From assembly GCA_036505635.1 (NCBI GenBank), contig DASXTC010000059.1:1-64000 (forward strand): a stretch of 64,000 nt of DNA, read 5' to 3'. Both the position numbers and the translations under genes were made by a program. The notes under the pieces were generated by a model that made no database searches, was not told where the DNA came from, and saw only the letters and a program-made list of their open reading frames with translations. The DNA is from DASXTC01 sp036505635 (lineage in GTDB: Bacteria; Acidobacteriota; Polarisedimenticolia; JACPZX01; DASXTC01). This document shows positions 53,991 to 62,281 of this stretch, piece after piece; position 1 is the stretch's first letter, and each line of letters starts with the position of its first letter.

Positions 53991-55910
53991 TCAGTCACTG
54001 GTGCCGCGTTGCTTCGATGGACCACCCCTGTCGGGCGAAGCCGGGCCGTAGGTGCCCCCAAACCTGACCTTGACCCGCACTCCTCCTTCGGTGCTCTTGA
54101 ACCCCGCCGCAGACGTCAGTGCGTGGTCCGATCGGGCGTAGTAGGCTTCCACGGAAGTCGACTCGCCGATATTGACGCCGGCCAGCAGCCGGTAGCCCAG
54201 GACGTCCGTGTAGTGCCCGTGGTTTACGAGCTGCACGCCGCGATCGAAACCTCCTCCCCAGTAGACGTGACGCCCAATCGTATCCGAGATGTCGAAGCCA
54301 CCGACGTGCGAGACGTACTTCTTGGGGTCGAAGTAACCCTGATCGAGATCCTGTTCGTAGTGCATCCGGCGGTAGGCGTAGTTGAGAAACAGGGAGGGCC
54401 TTCGCATGGGCACGTGCCAGGAAGCGCCAGCGGCGATCAGCCCTCGATGGTTCTCGCGTCCATCCTCGGATTGCACGATCAACCCGGAATCCACGTCGAA
54501 CTCGTCGTCGTCCGTGAAGCGCGCCCGCTGCCCGGTCAGGCGCAGGCGAAGCGACGGATGCGGGCGAAAAGTCGTGGTCAGCGTGGCGGCGCGGATGCCG
54601 ACGTCGTTCATGAAGGCCTGAGTGGTGCCCACGAGTCGCTCCTGGGACCCGCTGCCCACCAACGTGAACCAGTCTCCCGCGTTGACCTCGAACGTGACGG
54701 AGCCCGCGACGTGCGAGCGCGTCTCGGCCCCGACCGCTCCAAAGATGTCGAGGGGGAACCTGGTCCGCTCGGCGCCCCCCTCGGCATAGAAGCTCAGGTG
54801 CGGCGAGACGTGCCAGCCGCCGGTGAGTCGCAGCGTGTCGTAACGCGCCACTGGGGTCGCCGGCGGCAGGCTGGCGAGGGGACCCGGTGCGTCGTTCGGG
54901 TCGTCGATTGAAAAGTCGGTCTGCGCGTGCGTGAACGTCACACCCACGTATCCTTTCCCCTTGAGGAAGTAGGTGTAGGTGCCTCCCCACGTCGACAGAT
55001 CGTTGTCGTCGGTATCCTGGACGGTGGTGCCGAAGAGCTGCAGCGTGGGTCTCAACGGTCCGCCGATCTCCCGGCCGAGCCGCCGCGCGTCGCGCGCGTC
55101 GGGATAGAGCTCGAGGGTCTGGCGGATCGCGTCGAGGGCCTCCGGGGTCCTCCCCTGCGATTGCAACGCGCTCGCGCGGCCCGCCAGCGCCGTCCTGTTC
55201 TTCGGTTCCAGAGCGAGCGCCTTGTCGCAGTGGCCGAGGGCCTCATCGTGCCTGCCCTGCGTGTTGAGCGCGTCGCACAGACCCGCCTCGGCGGCGGCGT
55301 TGCCTGGGGCCTCGGCCAGCACGGCGCGGAAGAGCTTCTCCGCCGCCACCGGGTCCCCGCTCCACTGCCGAACCTGCCCCATGAGCACACGCCCCTTGAG
55401 ATGCCGCGGGTTGCGACCGAGCAGCTCGGTGAGGGTCCGTCCGGCCCCTCTCAGATCGCCCGACCAGGCCTCGGCCTGCGCCTTGTCGAAGAGGATGGAC
55501 TCGTCGCCGGGCCTCTCCTTGAGCAGGCCCTCGTAGAGAGCCAGCGCCTTCGGGTAGTCCTCGCTCCAAGCGAGGGAGGTCGCAAGCCCGAGACGTGTCT
55601 CGACGCTCGTCGGTTCGAGGGCCAACGCCCGCCCGTACAGCGCGATCGCCTCGTTGTACTCGCCGCGCCAGGTGAGAAGCAGCGCCAGACGATTCAGGGC
55701 GTGCGTGTTGTCCCGCTGCGCCGCCAGGACCTTGCGGTAGAGCTGCTCGGCCGACTTGTAGCTGTCGCGGGCGAACTCCCGGTCGGCCCAGGCCATAACC
55801 TGCTCGGGTGGCGCCTGGTCGGCCTCCGAACCCGACTGGGCGAAGACATTCACGTCCGGAGAAAGGGACACGCAGGCCATCACCACCAGCGTCATCAAGA
55901 CGCGCTTCAT
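53991..55910 (-). CDS. TPR plus beta-barrel outer-membrane protein (PgaA/YaiO-like)
   Basis: A 639-residue exported protein. A signal peptide is followed by about seven TPR units (residues 35-290, for example ALNRLALLLTWRGEYNEAIALYGRAL-type helices) and a C-terminal region of about 320 residues. That region is made of alternating strands, such as YFLKGKGYVGVTFTHA and LRLRLTGQRARF, which look like an outer-membrane barrel. This combination is used by PgaA/AlgK-AlgE-type exporters to pass polymer across the outer membrane. The ATG overlaps the stop of the upstream gene (ATGA). Confidence 0.88.
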   Translation of the reverse strand: MKRVLMTLVVMACVSLSPDVNVFAQSGSEADQAPPEQVMAWADREFARDSYKSAEQLYRKVLAAQRDNTHALNRLALLLTWRGEYNEAIALYGRALALEPTSVETRLGLATSLAWSEDYPKALALYEGLLKERPGDESILFDKAQAEAWSGDLRGAGRTLTELLGRNPRHLKGRVLMGQVRQWSGDPVAAEKLFRAVLAEAPGNAAAEAGLCDALNTQGRHDEALGHCDKALALEPKNRTALAGRASALQSQGRTPEALDAIRQTLELYPDARDARRLGREIGGPLRPTLQLFGTTVQDTDDNDLSTWGGTYTYFLKGKGYVGVTFTHAQTDFSIDDPNDAPGPLASLPPATPVARYDTLRLTGGWHVSPHLSFYAEGGAERTRFPLDIFGAVGAETRSHVAGSVTFEVNAGDWFTLVGSGSQERLVGTTQAFMNDVGIRAATLTTTFRPHPSLRLRLTGQRARFTDDDEFDVDSGLIVQSEDGRENHRGLIAAGASWHVPMRRPSLFLNYAYRRMHYEQDLDQGYFDPKKYVSHVGGFDISDTIGRHVYWGGGFDRGVQLVNHGHYTDVLGYRLLAGVNIGESTSVEAYYARSDHALTSAAGFKSTEGGVRVKVRFGGTYGPASPDRGGPSKQRGTSD

Positions 55911-58588
55911 CGCGCCGCTCCCGTGGCAACGACCGGCTCGAGCGCCGCGAGCCGGTCCTGGAGGATGTAGTAGCTCTTCTTGAGATAGCTGTGCCAGGTC
56001 GGCTCCTCCCACGGCTCCCACGTGTAGAAGGGGATCGAACCGGAGCCGAAACGTCCCTCATCGTCCGCGGCGGGAAGCGTGGTGATCACCTTGTGGTCCT
56101 CCGGACGGTATCCCGCCACGTAGAAGCGGAACCCGTCGGTGGTGACATGACCGGCGCCGCCGCGCGGCGGCACGGGGTCGTTGAGGACTTGCCGCGTGGA
56201 GGGGTCGGTCACGTTGAGCAGGTTCCATCCGAGCCTGAGCTCGATGAACCCCTCGTCGCGGTTCGACGACCACTCCACGAGATCATCGAATCGCGGTGAG
56301 TCGGGATCCATCGTCCCGTATCGCAGCGGGCTGCGGTTGTATACGATGGCGGGGTAGATCGTGCCATCGCGCGACACGCGTCTCCGGTTCGTTTCCGCCA
56401 GCATCTCCGTGAACACCCCGTCATCGTTCTCGGTGGACTTCCAGGGGCGCGTGAAACGGTTGGTGTGGAGGTCGTAGGGGACGTCGCACAGCACCCGGCT
56501 CGTGGCCGGCCCCGTGAGGTCCACGACGAACTCCATCCCCGTGGGTGTCGTCAGTCCCAGGTCGAACGGCATCCGGTGGTCTCCCTCCCTGGCCCCGTAC
56601 GTGTCGATCCCGATGGCGTAGCGCGCCCGGTTCCAGTCGAGCCGGTCCACGTCGAGGCGCAGGTACAGGTAGGCCTCGTCGTGCGTGACCCTGAGCGATC
56701 GGAGGGGCCCGGAGCCCGTTCCCGCGACCCGTGGAACGCCTTCCCAGTCGTCGCCTTGCCCGTCGATCACGATCTTCCAACCGTCACGTCCCGGCTTGCA
56801 GGCCGTCAGGCCGTAATTCTGCTCGGGGTCGAGGATGTTGAGCCAGTTCTTGTTGTTGTCCCACGGGACCTCGAAGGCGATGACGAGCCAGTTCTTCTTG
56901 AACCATTCGTCCAGCCACGCGAACAGGATCCCGCCGGCGCACCCGGTCTCGTGTATGTCCTCCATCATGCGCACGTCGATCTCCCCCTGCTCGGTCTCGG
57001 TGTGGCCGCCGTGATTCCATCCCTGTGGCTGATGGTGCGCGATCCCGCGGCTGGTGGGCACCCCGAGCTCCGCGATGAGGACGGGCATGCCGTGATGATG
57101 GGCTTTCAGGTCCCTCAGATACCCGGCATAGTTGCTCGGCCCGCGCGAGTCGGTGGCATGCAGGTACCCCGGATCGACGTTCATGAAGTCCGGGTAATAA
57201 GGATAGGCGTGATAGGACGCGAACGTCCCGGCGGGAGTCGCCGAGGTCGGGACGATCCTGTTGGCGTCGATGCCCGGTCCGTCATTGTCGTATTCCAGCA
57301 CCGTGCCCGGCTCCTGTGCGAGCCCCAGCTTCTGCAGCAGCACCACCTCCTCGTCCTTGGTCGTCTCGGTGGGGTGATGGAGAGGATCCAGCGTGGGCCA
57401 GTTGGTGAAGGAGACCGGTCTTTGCACGTTGTAGCCCGCCATCTCGACGGACACGGCGTGATCGAGAACCGCGGCGAACCAGGCCTCGGTGGGCGTCCCC
57501 TCCGTCAATTTGAAGTGCTTGCCGGCGAACGACGCCGGATGAGGGCGGCTCCGGTCGTAGGCCGCCACCGAGTAGGGCTCCCATTCGCGGCCCAGGATAT
57601 AGCAGAGGGTCATGCTTGAGACGTCCCTGTCGTACAGGCCGAAGGCGTGGCCGCGCCGGTGCGCAACGGCGATGTTGCCATGCACCGCGTCGATGACCCG
57701 ATCGATCTCCTCGAAGAACTGCGCCCTGAACGCGGGAGCGTCGTACGAGACTTCGTCCTCGGGCAGCTCGGTCCAGACCCCCTGCGCGAGCCAGAGGAGC
57801 CCGGCGCCTTCGGGCCTCGCTTCGTTGTGCTCGTGAAGGGCTTCGTAGAACTCGGGGGGCAGCAGCGTGTAGAGCCTCACGACGTTGGCGCCCATCCGGG
57901 CCATCTGGTCCAGCCATCGGGAGTAGAGCGCCTTGTCGCGCGGAAACTCGGCGGGGTACTTGCCGGGCAGGGCCGCGCCGAGGTTGATCCCCTTGACGAA
58001 GAGAGGTCTCCACCGGCCGTCGCCGCGGCGCGTCTCGAAGTAGTCGCGTCCGGACCTTGCGACCATCGCCGGCTCGCCGCTCTTCCTGGCGACGCGGCCG
58101 AGACGCCGGTCGGACAGGGCCCCCGGCTTGCCGAGCACCTGCGTGGCGAGGTCCCCGATCTCGACTTCGGGATGGAGCCGCGCGAGCGCAAGGACCGCAT
58201 CGAACGCCTCCTCGTCGTGGCCCAGGCGCGCGGCGGAGCGCGCCAGACCTTCAAGAGCGTCGGCGCTCTGAGGGGACAGCGCGAGCGCGGCCTTGAAGGA
58301 CGAGAGGGCATCGTCCATCCGGCCCTGGCGGTACCGGCACCACCCGAGCAGCGAGTGGTAGCCGACCGGGTCCGTGGGAGAAGACGCAAGCGCGCTCTCC
58401 AGCAGGGCCGCTGCCGGCCCGATCCGTCCCTCCTTGTAGAGCGCGAGCGCCCGGACGTAGGCGGGCGGATTCTCGTCGGCCGGATGCATCGCGACTCCCG
58501 TCAGAGCCATGAGTGTTGCGAGTCCCGCAAAGGGAAGCCTCCGCGCGAGCGACGAGCTGGTCCGGATGAGGCTCTGGGGAGTCTGCAT
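55907..58588 (-). CDS. TPR plus glycoside-hydrolase-like exported protein
   Basis: An 893-residue protein beginning at the ATG with GGAG five bases upstream. After a signal-like segment (FAGLATLMALTGVAM) come two or three TPRs (to about residue 130), then a long TIM-barrel-like region. Candidate acids are Glu in GREWEP and Glu in VLIAELGVPTSRG, the latter placed like a GH nucleophile. The last 230 residues look like a carbohydrate-binding beta sandwich. In Pga-like systems a periplasmic hydrolase or deacetylase trims the polymer; this protein could play that role. It heads the five-gene operon. Confidence 0.85.
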   Translation of the reverse strand: MQTPQSLIRTSSSLARRLPFAGLATLMALTGVAMHPADENPPAYVRALALYKEGRIGPAAALLESALASSPTDPVGYHSLLGWCRYRQGRMDDALSSFKAALALSPQSADALEGLARSAARLGHDEEAFDAVLALARLHPEVEIGDLATQVLGKPGALSDRRLGRVARKSGEPAMVARSGRDYFETRRGDGRWRPLFVKGINLGAALPGKYPAEFPRDKALYSRWLDQMARMGANVVRLYTLLPPEFYEALHEHNEARPEGAGLLWLAQGVWTELPEDEVSYDAPAFRAQFFEEIDRVIDAVHGNIAVAHRRGHAFGLYDRDVSSMTLCYILGREWEPYSVAAYDRSRPHPASFAGKHFKLTEGTPTEAWFAAVLDHAVSVEMAGYNVQRPVSFTNWPTLDPLHHPTETTKDEEVVLLQKLGLAQEPGTVLEYDNDGPGIDANRIVPTSATPAGTFASYHAYPYYPDFMNVDPGYLHATDSRGPSNYAGYLRDLKAHHHGMPVLIAELGVPTSRGIAHHQPQGWNHGGHTETEQGEIDVRMMEDIHETGCAGGILFAWLDEWFKKNWLVIAFEVPWDNNKNWLNILDPEQNYGLTACKPGRDGWKIVIDGQGDDWEGVPRVAGTGSGPLRSLRVTHDEAYLYLRLDVDRLDWNRARYAIGIDTYGAREGDHRMPFDLGLTTPTGMEFVVDLTGPATSRVLCDVPYDLHTNRFTRPWKSTENDDGVFTEMLAETNRRRVSRDGTIYPAIVYNRSPLRYGTMDPDSPRFDDLVEWSSNRDEGFIELRLGWNLLNVTDPSTRQVLNDPVPPRGGAGHVTTDGFRFYVAGYRPEDHKVITTLPAADDEGRFGSGSIPFYTWEPWEEPTWHSYLKKSYYILQDRLAALEPVVATGAAR

Positions 58589-58695
58589 TATCTCCATCCT
58601 CGACTTCGCATCCGGTTTCCCGCGCACGTAGAATATGGGAACGCCTCCAACAAGTGCAAGCTGCAAGGGCCCTGGCCGCCCGCGTCATGCTCCGA

Positions 58696-58712
58696 AAGGC
58701 CTTGCCTTTTGA
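58696..58712. repeat. Copy of the 17-base motif also found before the MMPL gene
   Basis: AAGGCCTTGCCTTTTGA matches AAGGCTTTGCCTCTTGA at 44635-44651 in 15 of 17 positions. Here it forms a short hairpin (AAAGGC / GCCTTT) in the 223-base divergent region between the polysaccharide operon and the sigma-54 activator. GCGTCA stands a few bases upstream in both places. Confidence 0.45.
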
Positions 58713-58811
58713 GCCGATCGTTGTATATGAAGCAGCACGCCGCCAGACTCCGTACTCCCTGCCTTCTTTCATGGTCGGCTCCCAATTCCACCGTGTGTTC
58801 TGAGGGCGACG

Positions 58812-59933
58812 ATGCTGTCGGGAAGCGCAGAAAAGCTGGAAGCGGACGGAGGGTCCGGAAAGACCCGACAAAGGGATGCGCTGCCGGCTCCCATGTTCCT
58901 TCCGCCGCTAGACGCCGCAATGCGACTCGTGGAAGAGAGCGCGATGCAGGTCGCGCCGTCCGACGAGACGATCCTCCTGCTGGGGGAGACCGGCGTCGGG
59001 AAGGACCTGCTCGCTCGCCGCATCCACGAGGCCTCACCGCGCGCCGGCCGGCCCTTCGTCCAGATCAACTGCGCGGCTCTTCCCGATGGGCTCCTCGAGT
59101 CGGAGCTGTTCGGACACGTGCGCGGCGCCTACACCGACGCGGTCGACTCGCGGCCGGGACAGTTCGAAGTGGCGGCCCGCGGCACTCTCTTTCTGGATGA
59201 GATCGGCGAGCTGAGCCCGAGGCTTCAGGCGAAGCTCCTTCACGTGCTCCAGGAGAGGAAGTTCTGCCGCGTCGGAGGGCGGGAGCCGATCCAGGCGGAT
59301 GTCCGTGTCATCGCCGCCACGAACCAGGACCTGGACCGCGCGATGGCCTGCGGCGCCTTCCGCAGAGATCTGTTCTACAGGCTGAGCGTGGTGTGCCTGC
59401 GCATCCCGCCGCTGAGAGAGCGGCCCGGAGACATCGAAGGCCTCGCCCGCTTCTTCGCCCTGAAGTATGCCTCCCGGTACGCCCGGCCGCATCTCGCGCG
59501 AGTCTCCGCGGAGATCCTCGAGGTCATGCGGCGCCATCCTTTCGAGGGGAACGTCCGCGAGCTGGAGAACCTGATCAAACGCGCGATCCTCCTGGGCAGC
59601 TACGTTCACATCCTGGAGGAGGTGGACCGCGTCCGCGACGTGGCAGCCGCGCTCCGGCCGTCAGTCGCGCAGGCTGTAGAGCCCCCCTTCTTCGCGCTGG
59701 AACCGGTTCCGCTCAAGGAGGTCGCGCGCCGGGCCGTCACCGAGGCCGAGCGCGAGGCGATCCTCAAGGTCCTCCTGACCACGCAGTGGAACCGGCGCCG
59801 CGCCGCGAAGCTCCTGAAGATCAGCTACCGCTCGCTGCTCTACAAGATCCGCGACTACGCGCTCCTGCCGGAGATGGCGCAGGCCGCGGGAACCACCGGG
59901 CCCCTGGTCAGCGCACGAGAAGGGACCTGCTGA
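58812..59933 (+). CDS. Sigma-54-dependent transcriptional activator lacking a receiver domain
   Basis: A 373-residue AAA+ activator. Walker A is GETGVGKD (58-65), Walker B LFLDE (126-130), and the arginine-finger region is AFRRDLFYRL. The C-terminal helix-turn-helix is RRAAKLLKISYRSLLYKI. No receiver, GAF or PAS domain precedes the ATPase, only about 35 residues. The sigma-contact loop usually reads GAFTGA; here it is GAYTDA (105-110), so its interaction with sigma-54 may differ. A good -24/-12 promoter lies 320 bases downstream, in front of the pilin gene. Confidence 0.93.
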   Translation: MLSGSAEKLEADGGSGKTRQRDALPAPMFLPPLDAAMRLVEESAMQVAPSDETILLLGETGVGKDLLARRIHEASPRAGRPFVQINCAALPDGLLESELFGHVRGAYTDAVDSRPGQFEVAARGTLFLDEIGELSPRLQAKLLHVLQERKFCRVGGREPIQADVRVIAATNQDLDRAMACGAFRRDLFYRLSVVCLRIPPLRERPGDIEGLARFFALKYASRYARPHLARVSAEILEVMRRHPFEGNVRELENLIKRAILLGSYVHILEEVDRVRDVAAALRPSVAQAVEPPFFALEPVPLKEVARRAVTEAEREAILKVLLTTQWNRRRAAKLLKISYRSLLYKIRDYALLPEMAQAAGTTGPLVSAREGTC

Positions 59934-60015
59934 CTGCTGAGGCGCGGGCCCTTCCGGATACGCGTGGATTGTACCGGTGCGCTCCCCCAACGAATGTGCA
60001 ACGCGGGGTACGCGT

Positions 60016-60035
60016 GTGTGCAACCTCCTGCACAC
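60016..60035. promoter_or_regulatory. Dyad, possible upstream activating site
   Basis: GTGTGCA and TGCACAC form a perfect 7-base inverted repeat around ACCTCC. Another TGTGCAAC lies 21 bases upstream. It is about 240 bases before the sigma-54 promoter, a plausible enhancer distance. The neighbouring sigma-54 activator is the obvious candidate to bind it (inference). Confidence 0.45.
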
Positions 60036-60256
60036 CTCGATCCGGGTCGGTTTGAAGCGGCTCAGGAGTATCGGACGGGGCCCCTCCAACCAAAGTTCGG
60101 ATCGGTTCGGTCTTTACGCTGAAACGGTTTGCGTTTTGCCCGAGACGCCCGACTCTCGACATGCCGGCCCCACGCGGCCGCGATCCGCTCCAAACCCGTG
60201 CCACCACGGCATCTTCCCGGACAGGGGGAGTGCGGCACGAGGGACAGGTGGGCGCG

Positions 60257-60272
60257 TGGTACTCCCCTTGCA
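60257..60272 (+). promoter_or_regulatory. Sigma-54 (-24/-12) promoter of the pilin cassette
   Basis: TGGTAC, five bases, TTGCA: the essential GG and GC are separated by exactly ten bases, and eight of the eleven outer consensus bases or more agree with TGGCAC-N5-TTGCA. Transcription would start near 60283, giving a leader of about 35 bases with AAGGAG seven bases before the pilin ATG. Confidence 0.7.
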
Positions 60273-60317
60273 CCCCGTATGGCAGGGTCGAGCGCTCGTC
60301 GGCGAAGGAGACCATGC

Positions 60318-60482
60318 ATGCGGAAGCTGTTTGGCCTGATCGGTGCGAACGATGGGCAGGAGGTGGCCGAGTACACCTTGCTGATCTCGCTCATCACCCT
60401 TGTGGCCATCGCTGGCGCGACCTTGCTGGGAGATCGGATCTTGACGATCCTTCGAGCCGTCGCGGGCGCCCTCGGGTTATGA
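60318..60482 (+). CDS. flp: Flp-family type IVb pilin
   Basis: A 54-residue prepilin. A short leader ends in GANDG, the prepilin peptidase site, and the mature part begins QEVAEYTLLISLITLVAI: the Glu five residues in and the Tyr next to it are the Flp signature (G|xxxxEY), followed by a hydrophobic helix. Mature length is about 42 residues. AAGGAG lies seven bases before the ATG. It is the first gene after the sigma-54 promoter and overlaps the next gene (ATGA). No tad/cpa assembly genes are in the window. Confidence 0.92.
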   Translation: MRKLFGLIGANDGQEVAEYTLLISLITLVAIAGATLLGDRILTILRAVAGALGL

Positions 60483-61036
60483 GGCTGAGCTCCCCTTATC
60501 GGTCCGCGAGACTCGCGACCCTGGCGGGAACTCTCGCCCTGTCGATCACACTGGCGCCGGCCTTCGCCAGGTTCGGCCGGACCGAGCCGTCCCATCAGCC
60601 GCCGCGCCCGGCCCCGAGCGTGATCAACTTCATCGGACACGAGACCGACAACCTGCTCACCCGGGTGATCCTGCACGCGGACGCGCCGATCGACTACCGC
60701 GGCGGTCTGCTGCGCGGCACGCAGGTGGTGCTCGACCTGGCCAACGTCGTGATATCACTGCCCGAGCCGGTGGTGGAGCTGGGGGCCCCGGAGGTGGATC
60801 GCGTCGTGATCGGCCCCGAGATCCTCCGCGACGGCGAGCGGGTGCTCAAGGTACGTTTGACGGGGGTGAAGGCCGGGTCCCACAGGGTTGTGGTCAAGGG
60901 AAACGAGCTGCACATCGAGCTGACGGCGCTCAAGGGGGCGCGCGATGGACGCAAGGGTCTGCCGAAGATCATCAACAACAACACCGAAGTGATGGCGCGC
61001 GCGGATGGGATGCCCGGACGGGAGAGGACGCGATGA
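60479..61036 (+). CDS. Exported AMIN-domain-like protein
   Basis: A 185-residue protein with a signal peptide (LATLAGTLALSITLAPAFA). The mature part reads as an AMIN-type beta domain: DNLLTRVILHADAPIDYRGG, then TQVVLDLANVVI, a REVIGPEILRDG-type stretch and VKGNELHIEL. AMIN domains bind peptidoglycan and occur in secretins (PilQ) and amidases. It is coupled to the pilin gene before it and to the DUF192 gene after it (both ATGA), suggesting a part in anchoring or exporting the pilus. Confidence 0.8.
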   Translation: MRLSSPYRSARLATLAGTLALSITLAPAFARFGRTEPSHQPPRPAPSVINFIGHETDNLLTRVILHADAPIDYRGGLLRGTQVVLDLANVVISLPEPVVELGAPEVDRVVIGPEILRDGERVLKVRLTGVKAGSHRVVVKGNELHIELTALKGARDGRKGLPKIINNNTEVMARADGMPGRERTR

Positions 61037-61428
61037 ACGCCTGGACGGGACCCGCGACCGACGCGACCTCGGAGACGGCCGCGGCTCTGGACGAGACGAC
61101 GCGGACCGTGGTGGCCGGGCGGGTCCGGCGCGCGGACGGCCTCGCCGGCCTTCTCGCGGGTCTGCTGGGGGGCGGTGCACTGGCCGAGGACGAGGGGCTC
61201 TTTATCTCCCCGTGCCGGACGGCTCACACCCTGGGGATGCGGTCCGCCATCGACGCCGTCTTCCTCGACGCGCAGCTCCGCGTCGTGAAGGTGCGCGAGA
61301 GGATGGGGCCCTGGCGGGCCTCCCGCCCCGTCAAGGAAGCGGCCTCCGTCCTCAAGCTTCCTGCCGGCTCGATCCGCAGGACCGGGATCGCGGTCGGAAA
61401 CCAGCTCGATTTCGTGCCGGACTGCTGA
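61033..61428 (+). CDS. DUF192 protein
   Basis: 131 residues. The DUF192 core is visible: GLFISPCRTAHTLGMRSAID, then VFLDAQLRVVKVRERMGPW, and a small beta-barrel ending AGSIRRTGIAVGNQL. DUF192 proteins often accompany Flp/Tad-type pilus genes, and this copy is coupled on both sides within the pilin cassette. There is no signal peptide. The biochemical role is unknown. Confidence 0.88.
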   Translation: MNAWTGPATDATSETAAALDETTRTVVAGRVRRADGLAGLLAGLLGGGALAEDEGLFISPCRTAHTLGMRSAIDAVFLDAQLRVVKVRERMGPWRASRPVKEAASVLKLPAGSIRRTGIAVGNQLDFVPDC

Positions 61429-61715
61429 TGCCTCGAAGCCGCAGGGTATTCCTGACCGTGACGGCGCTCGACCTGCTGGCCTGCAACCTGCTGGCGGCCC
61501 TGAGCCTCTCGCGCGGGATCTGGCTCCTGAACCTCCCGGCCACGGTCACGGTTGGACGGCTCGCCTCCATCTTCGGCGGCGATCCGGCCGGCCTCGTCGT
61601 CACGATGGTGGGAGGCGCCGCCATCTACGGCTGGGCTGGCGCGCGTCTCGATCGAGAGCTCTTTGCCCGCCCGGGTGCTGCAGGCCCCACCGTCCGCCCC
61701 CCCTCCCCGAGCTGA
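61428..61715 (+). CDS. Small two-helix membrane protein
   Basis: A 95-residue protein whose ATG shares bases with the DUF192 stop (TGATG). Two hydrophobic segments are visible (VTALDLLACNLLAALSL and AGLVVTMVGGAAIYGWAGA), with a basic N-terminus and a Pro-rich tail. No family is recognised. It closes the four-gene pilin cassette and may be a membrane component of the same apparatus. Confidence 0.65.
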   Translation: MPRSRRVFLTVTALDLLACNLLAALSLSRGIWLLNLPATVTVGRLASIFGGDPAGLVVTMVGGAAIYGWAGARLDRELFARPGAAGPTVRPPSPS

Positions 61716-61805
61716 TCCCCTCGCGCCCCGGTCGACCCGCGGCGTGGACCTGGCGGGAGCGGATGTCCTATGCTTCTTCCCGTCCACCGTTGCCGCCATC
61801 GCAGA

Positions 61806-62270
61806 ATGGAACGCTCATCCGACATGGACTCGCTCGAGGAACAGCTCACCGCCATCCGTCTCGCCAACGAGCGGTTTTACCGCGCCCTCACGGACCTCGA
61901 CCTCGAGGCGATGGACGCGGTCTGGGCGCACGAGGAAGGGACTCGCTGCATCCACCCCGGCTGGGAGTTGATCGAAGGCTGGGAAGTCATCCGCGAGTCA
62001 TGGACCGCCATCTTCTCCAACCCGGCGAGCCTCGTCGTCGAGCCGTCCGACGTCAAGGTGCGTCTGGAGGGAGCCATGGCCTGGGTCTCCTGCCTGGAGA
62101 CCATAACGTCATCCGGTACGGCTGCAGGCGTGACTCTCGCGCGCGCCACCAACCTCTTCGTGAAACGCGCCGAGGGCTGGAAGATGGTGCTTCACCACGC
62201 CTCGCAGGTCCCCTCGGCCAGGGCGGATACGGCCCAGGAGGACGAGGACGAGGAACCGACGGTGCACTGA
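61806..62270 (+). CDS. NTF2-like (SnoaL/DUF4440-type) protein
   Basis: A 155-residue cone-fold protein: LTAIRLANERFYRALTDLDL and AMDAVWAHEEGTRCIHPGW are typical of the nuclear transport factor 2-like group, with EGAMAWVSCLETI and a C-terminal WKMVLHHASQVP. The acidic tail (AQEDEDEE) is not conserved. The start may instead be the ATG at 61824; neither has a clear ribosome binding site. It may be a small-molecule binding or isomerase-like protein. The function is not assigned. Confidence 0.8.
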   Translation: MERSSDMDSLEEQLTAIRLANERFYRALTDLDLEAMDAVWAHEEGTRCIHPGWELIEGWEVIRESWTAIFSNPASLVVEPSDVKVRLEGAMAWVSCLETITSSGTAAGVTLARATNLFVKRAEGWKMVLHHASQVPSARADTAQEDEDEEPTVH

Positions 62271-62281
62271 GCCGCAGGATC

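Larger units (their letters stand above)
59934..60317 (+). other. 384-base intergenic region before the Flp pilin gene
   Basis: No convincing gene on either strand. It holds an inverted repeat (60016-60035), a related half site TGTGCA at 59995-60000, a sigma-54 promoter (60257-60272) and the pilin ribosome binding site AAGGAG (60305-60310). The layout, upstream dyad, then a gap, then -24/-12, is that of a sigma-54-controlled promoter. Confidence 0.6.

Noticed and set aside
58589..58811. Sigma-54 promoter for the polysaccharide operon in the divergent region
   Set aside because: The closest match (GGCCAG...TTGCA on the minus strand) has the wrong GG-to-GC spacing and few consensus bases.
59934..60317. 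tRNA or protein gene in the longest intergenic gap
   Set aside because: No cloverleaf with a T-loop sequence and no ORF with a start and ribosome binding site. The region is better explained as regulatory.
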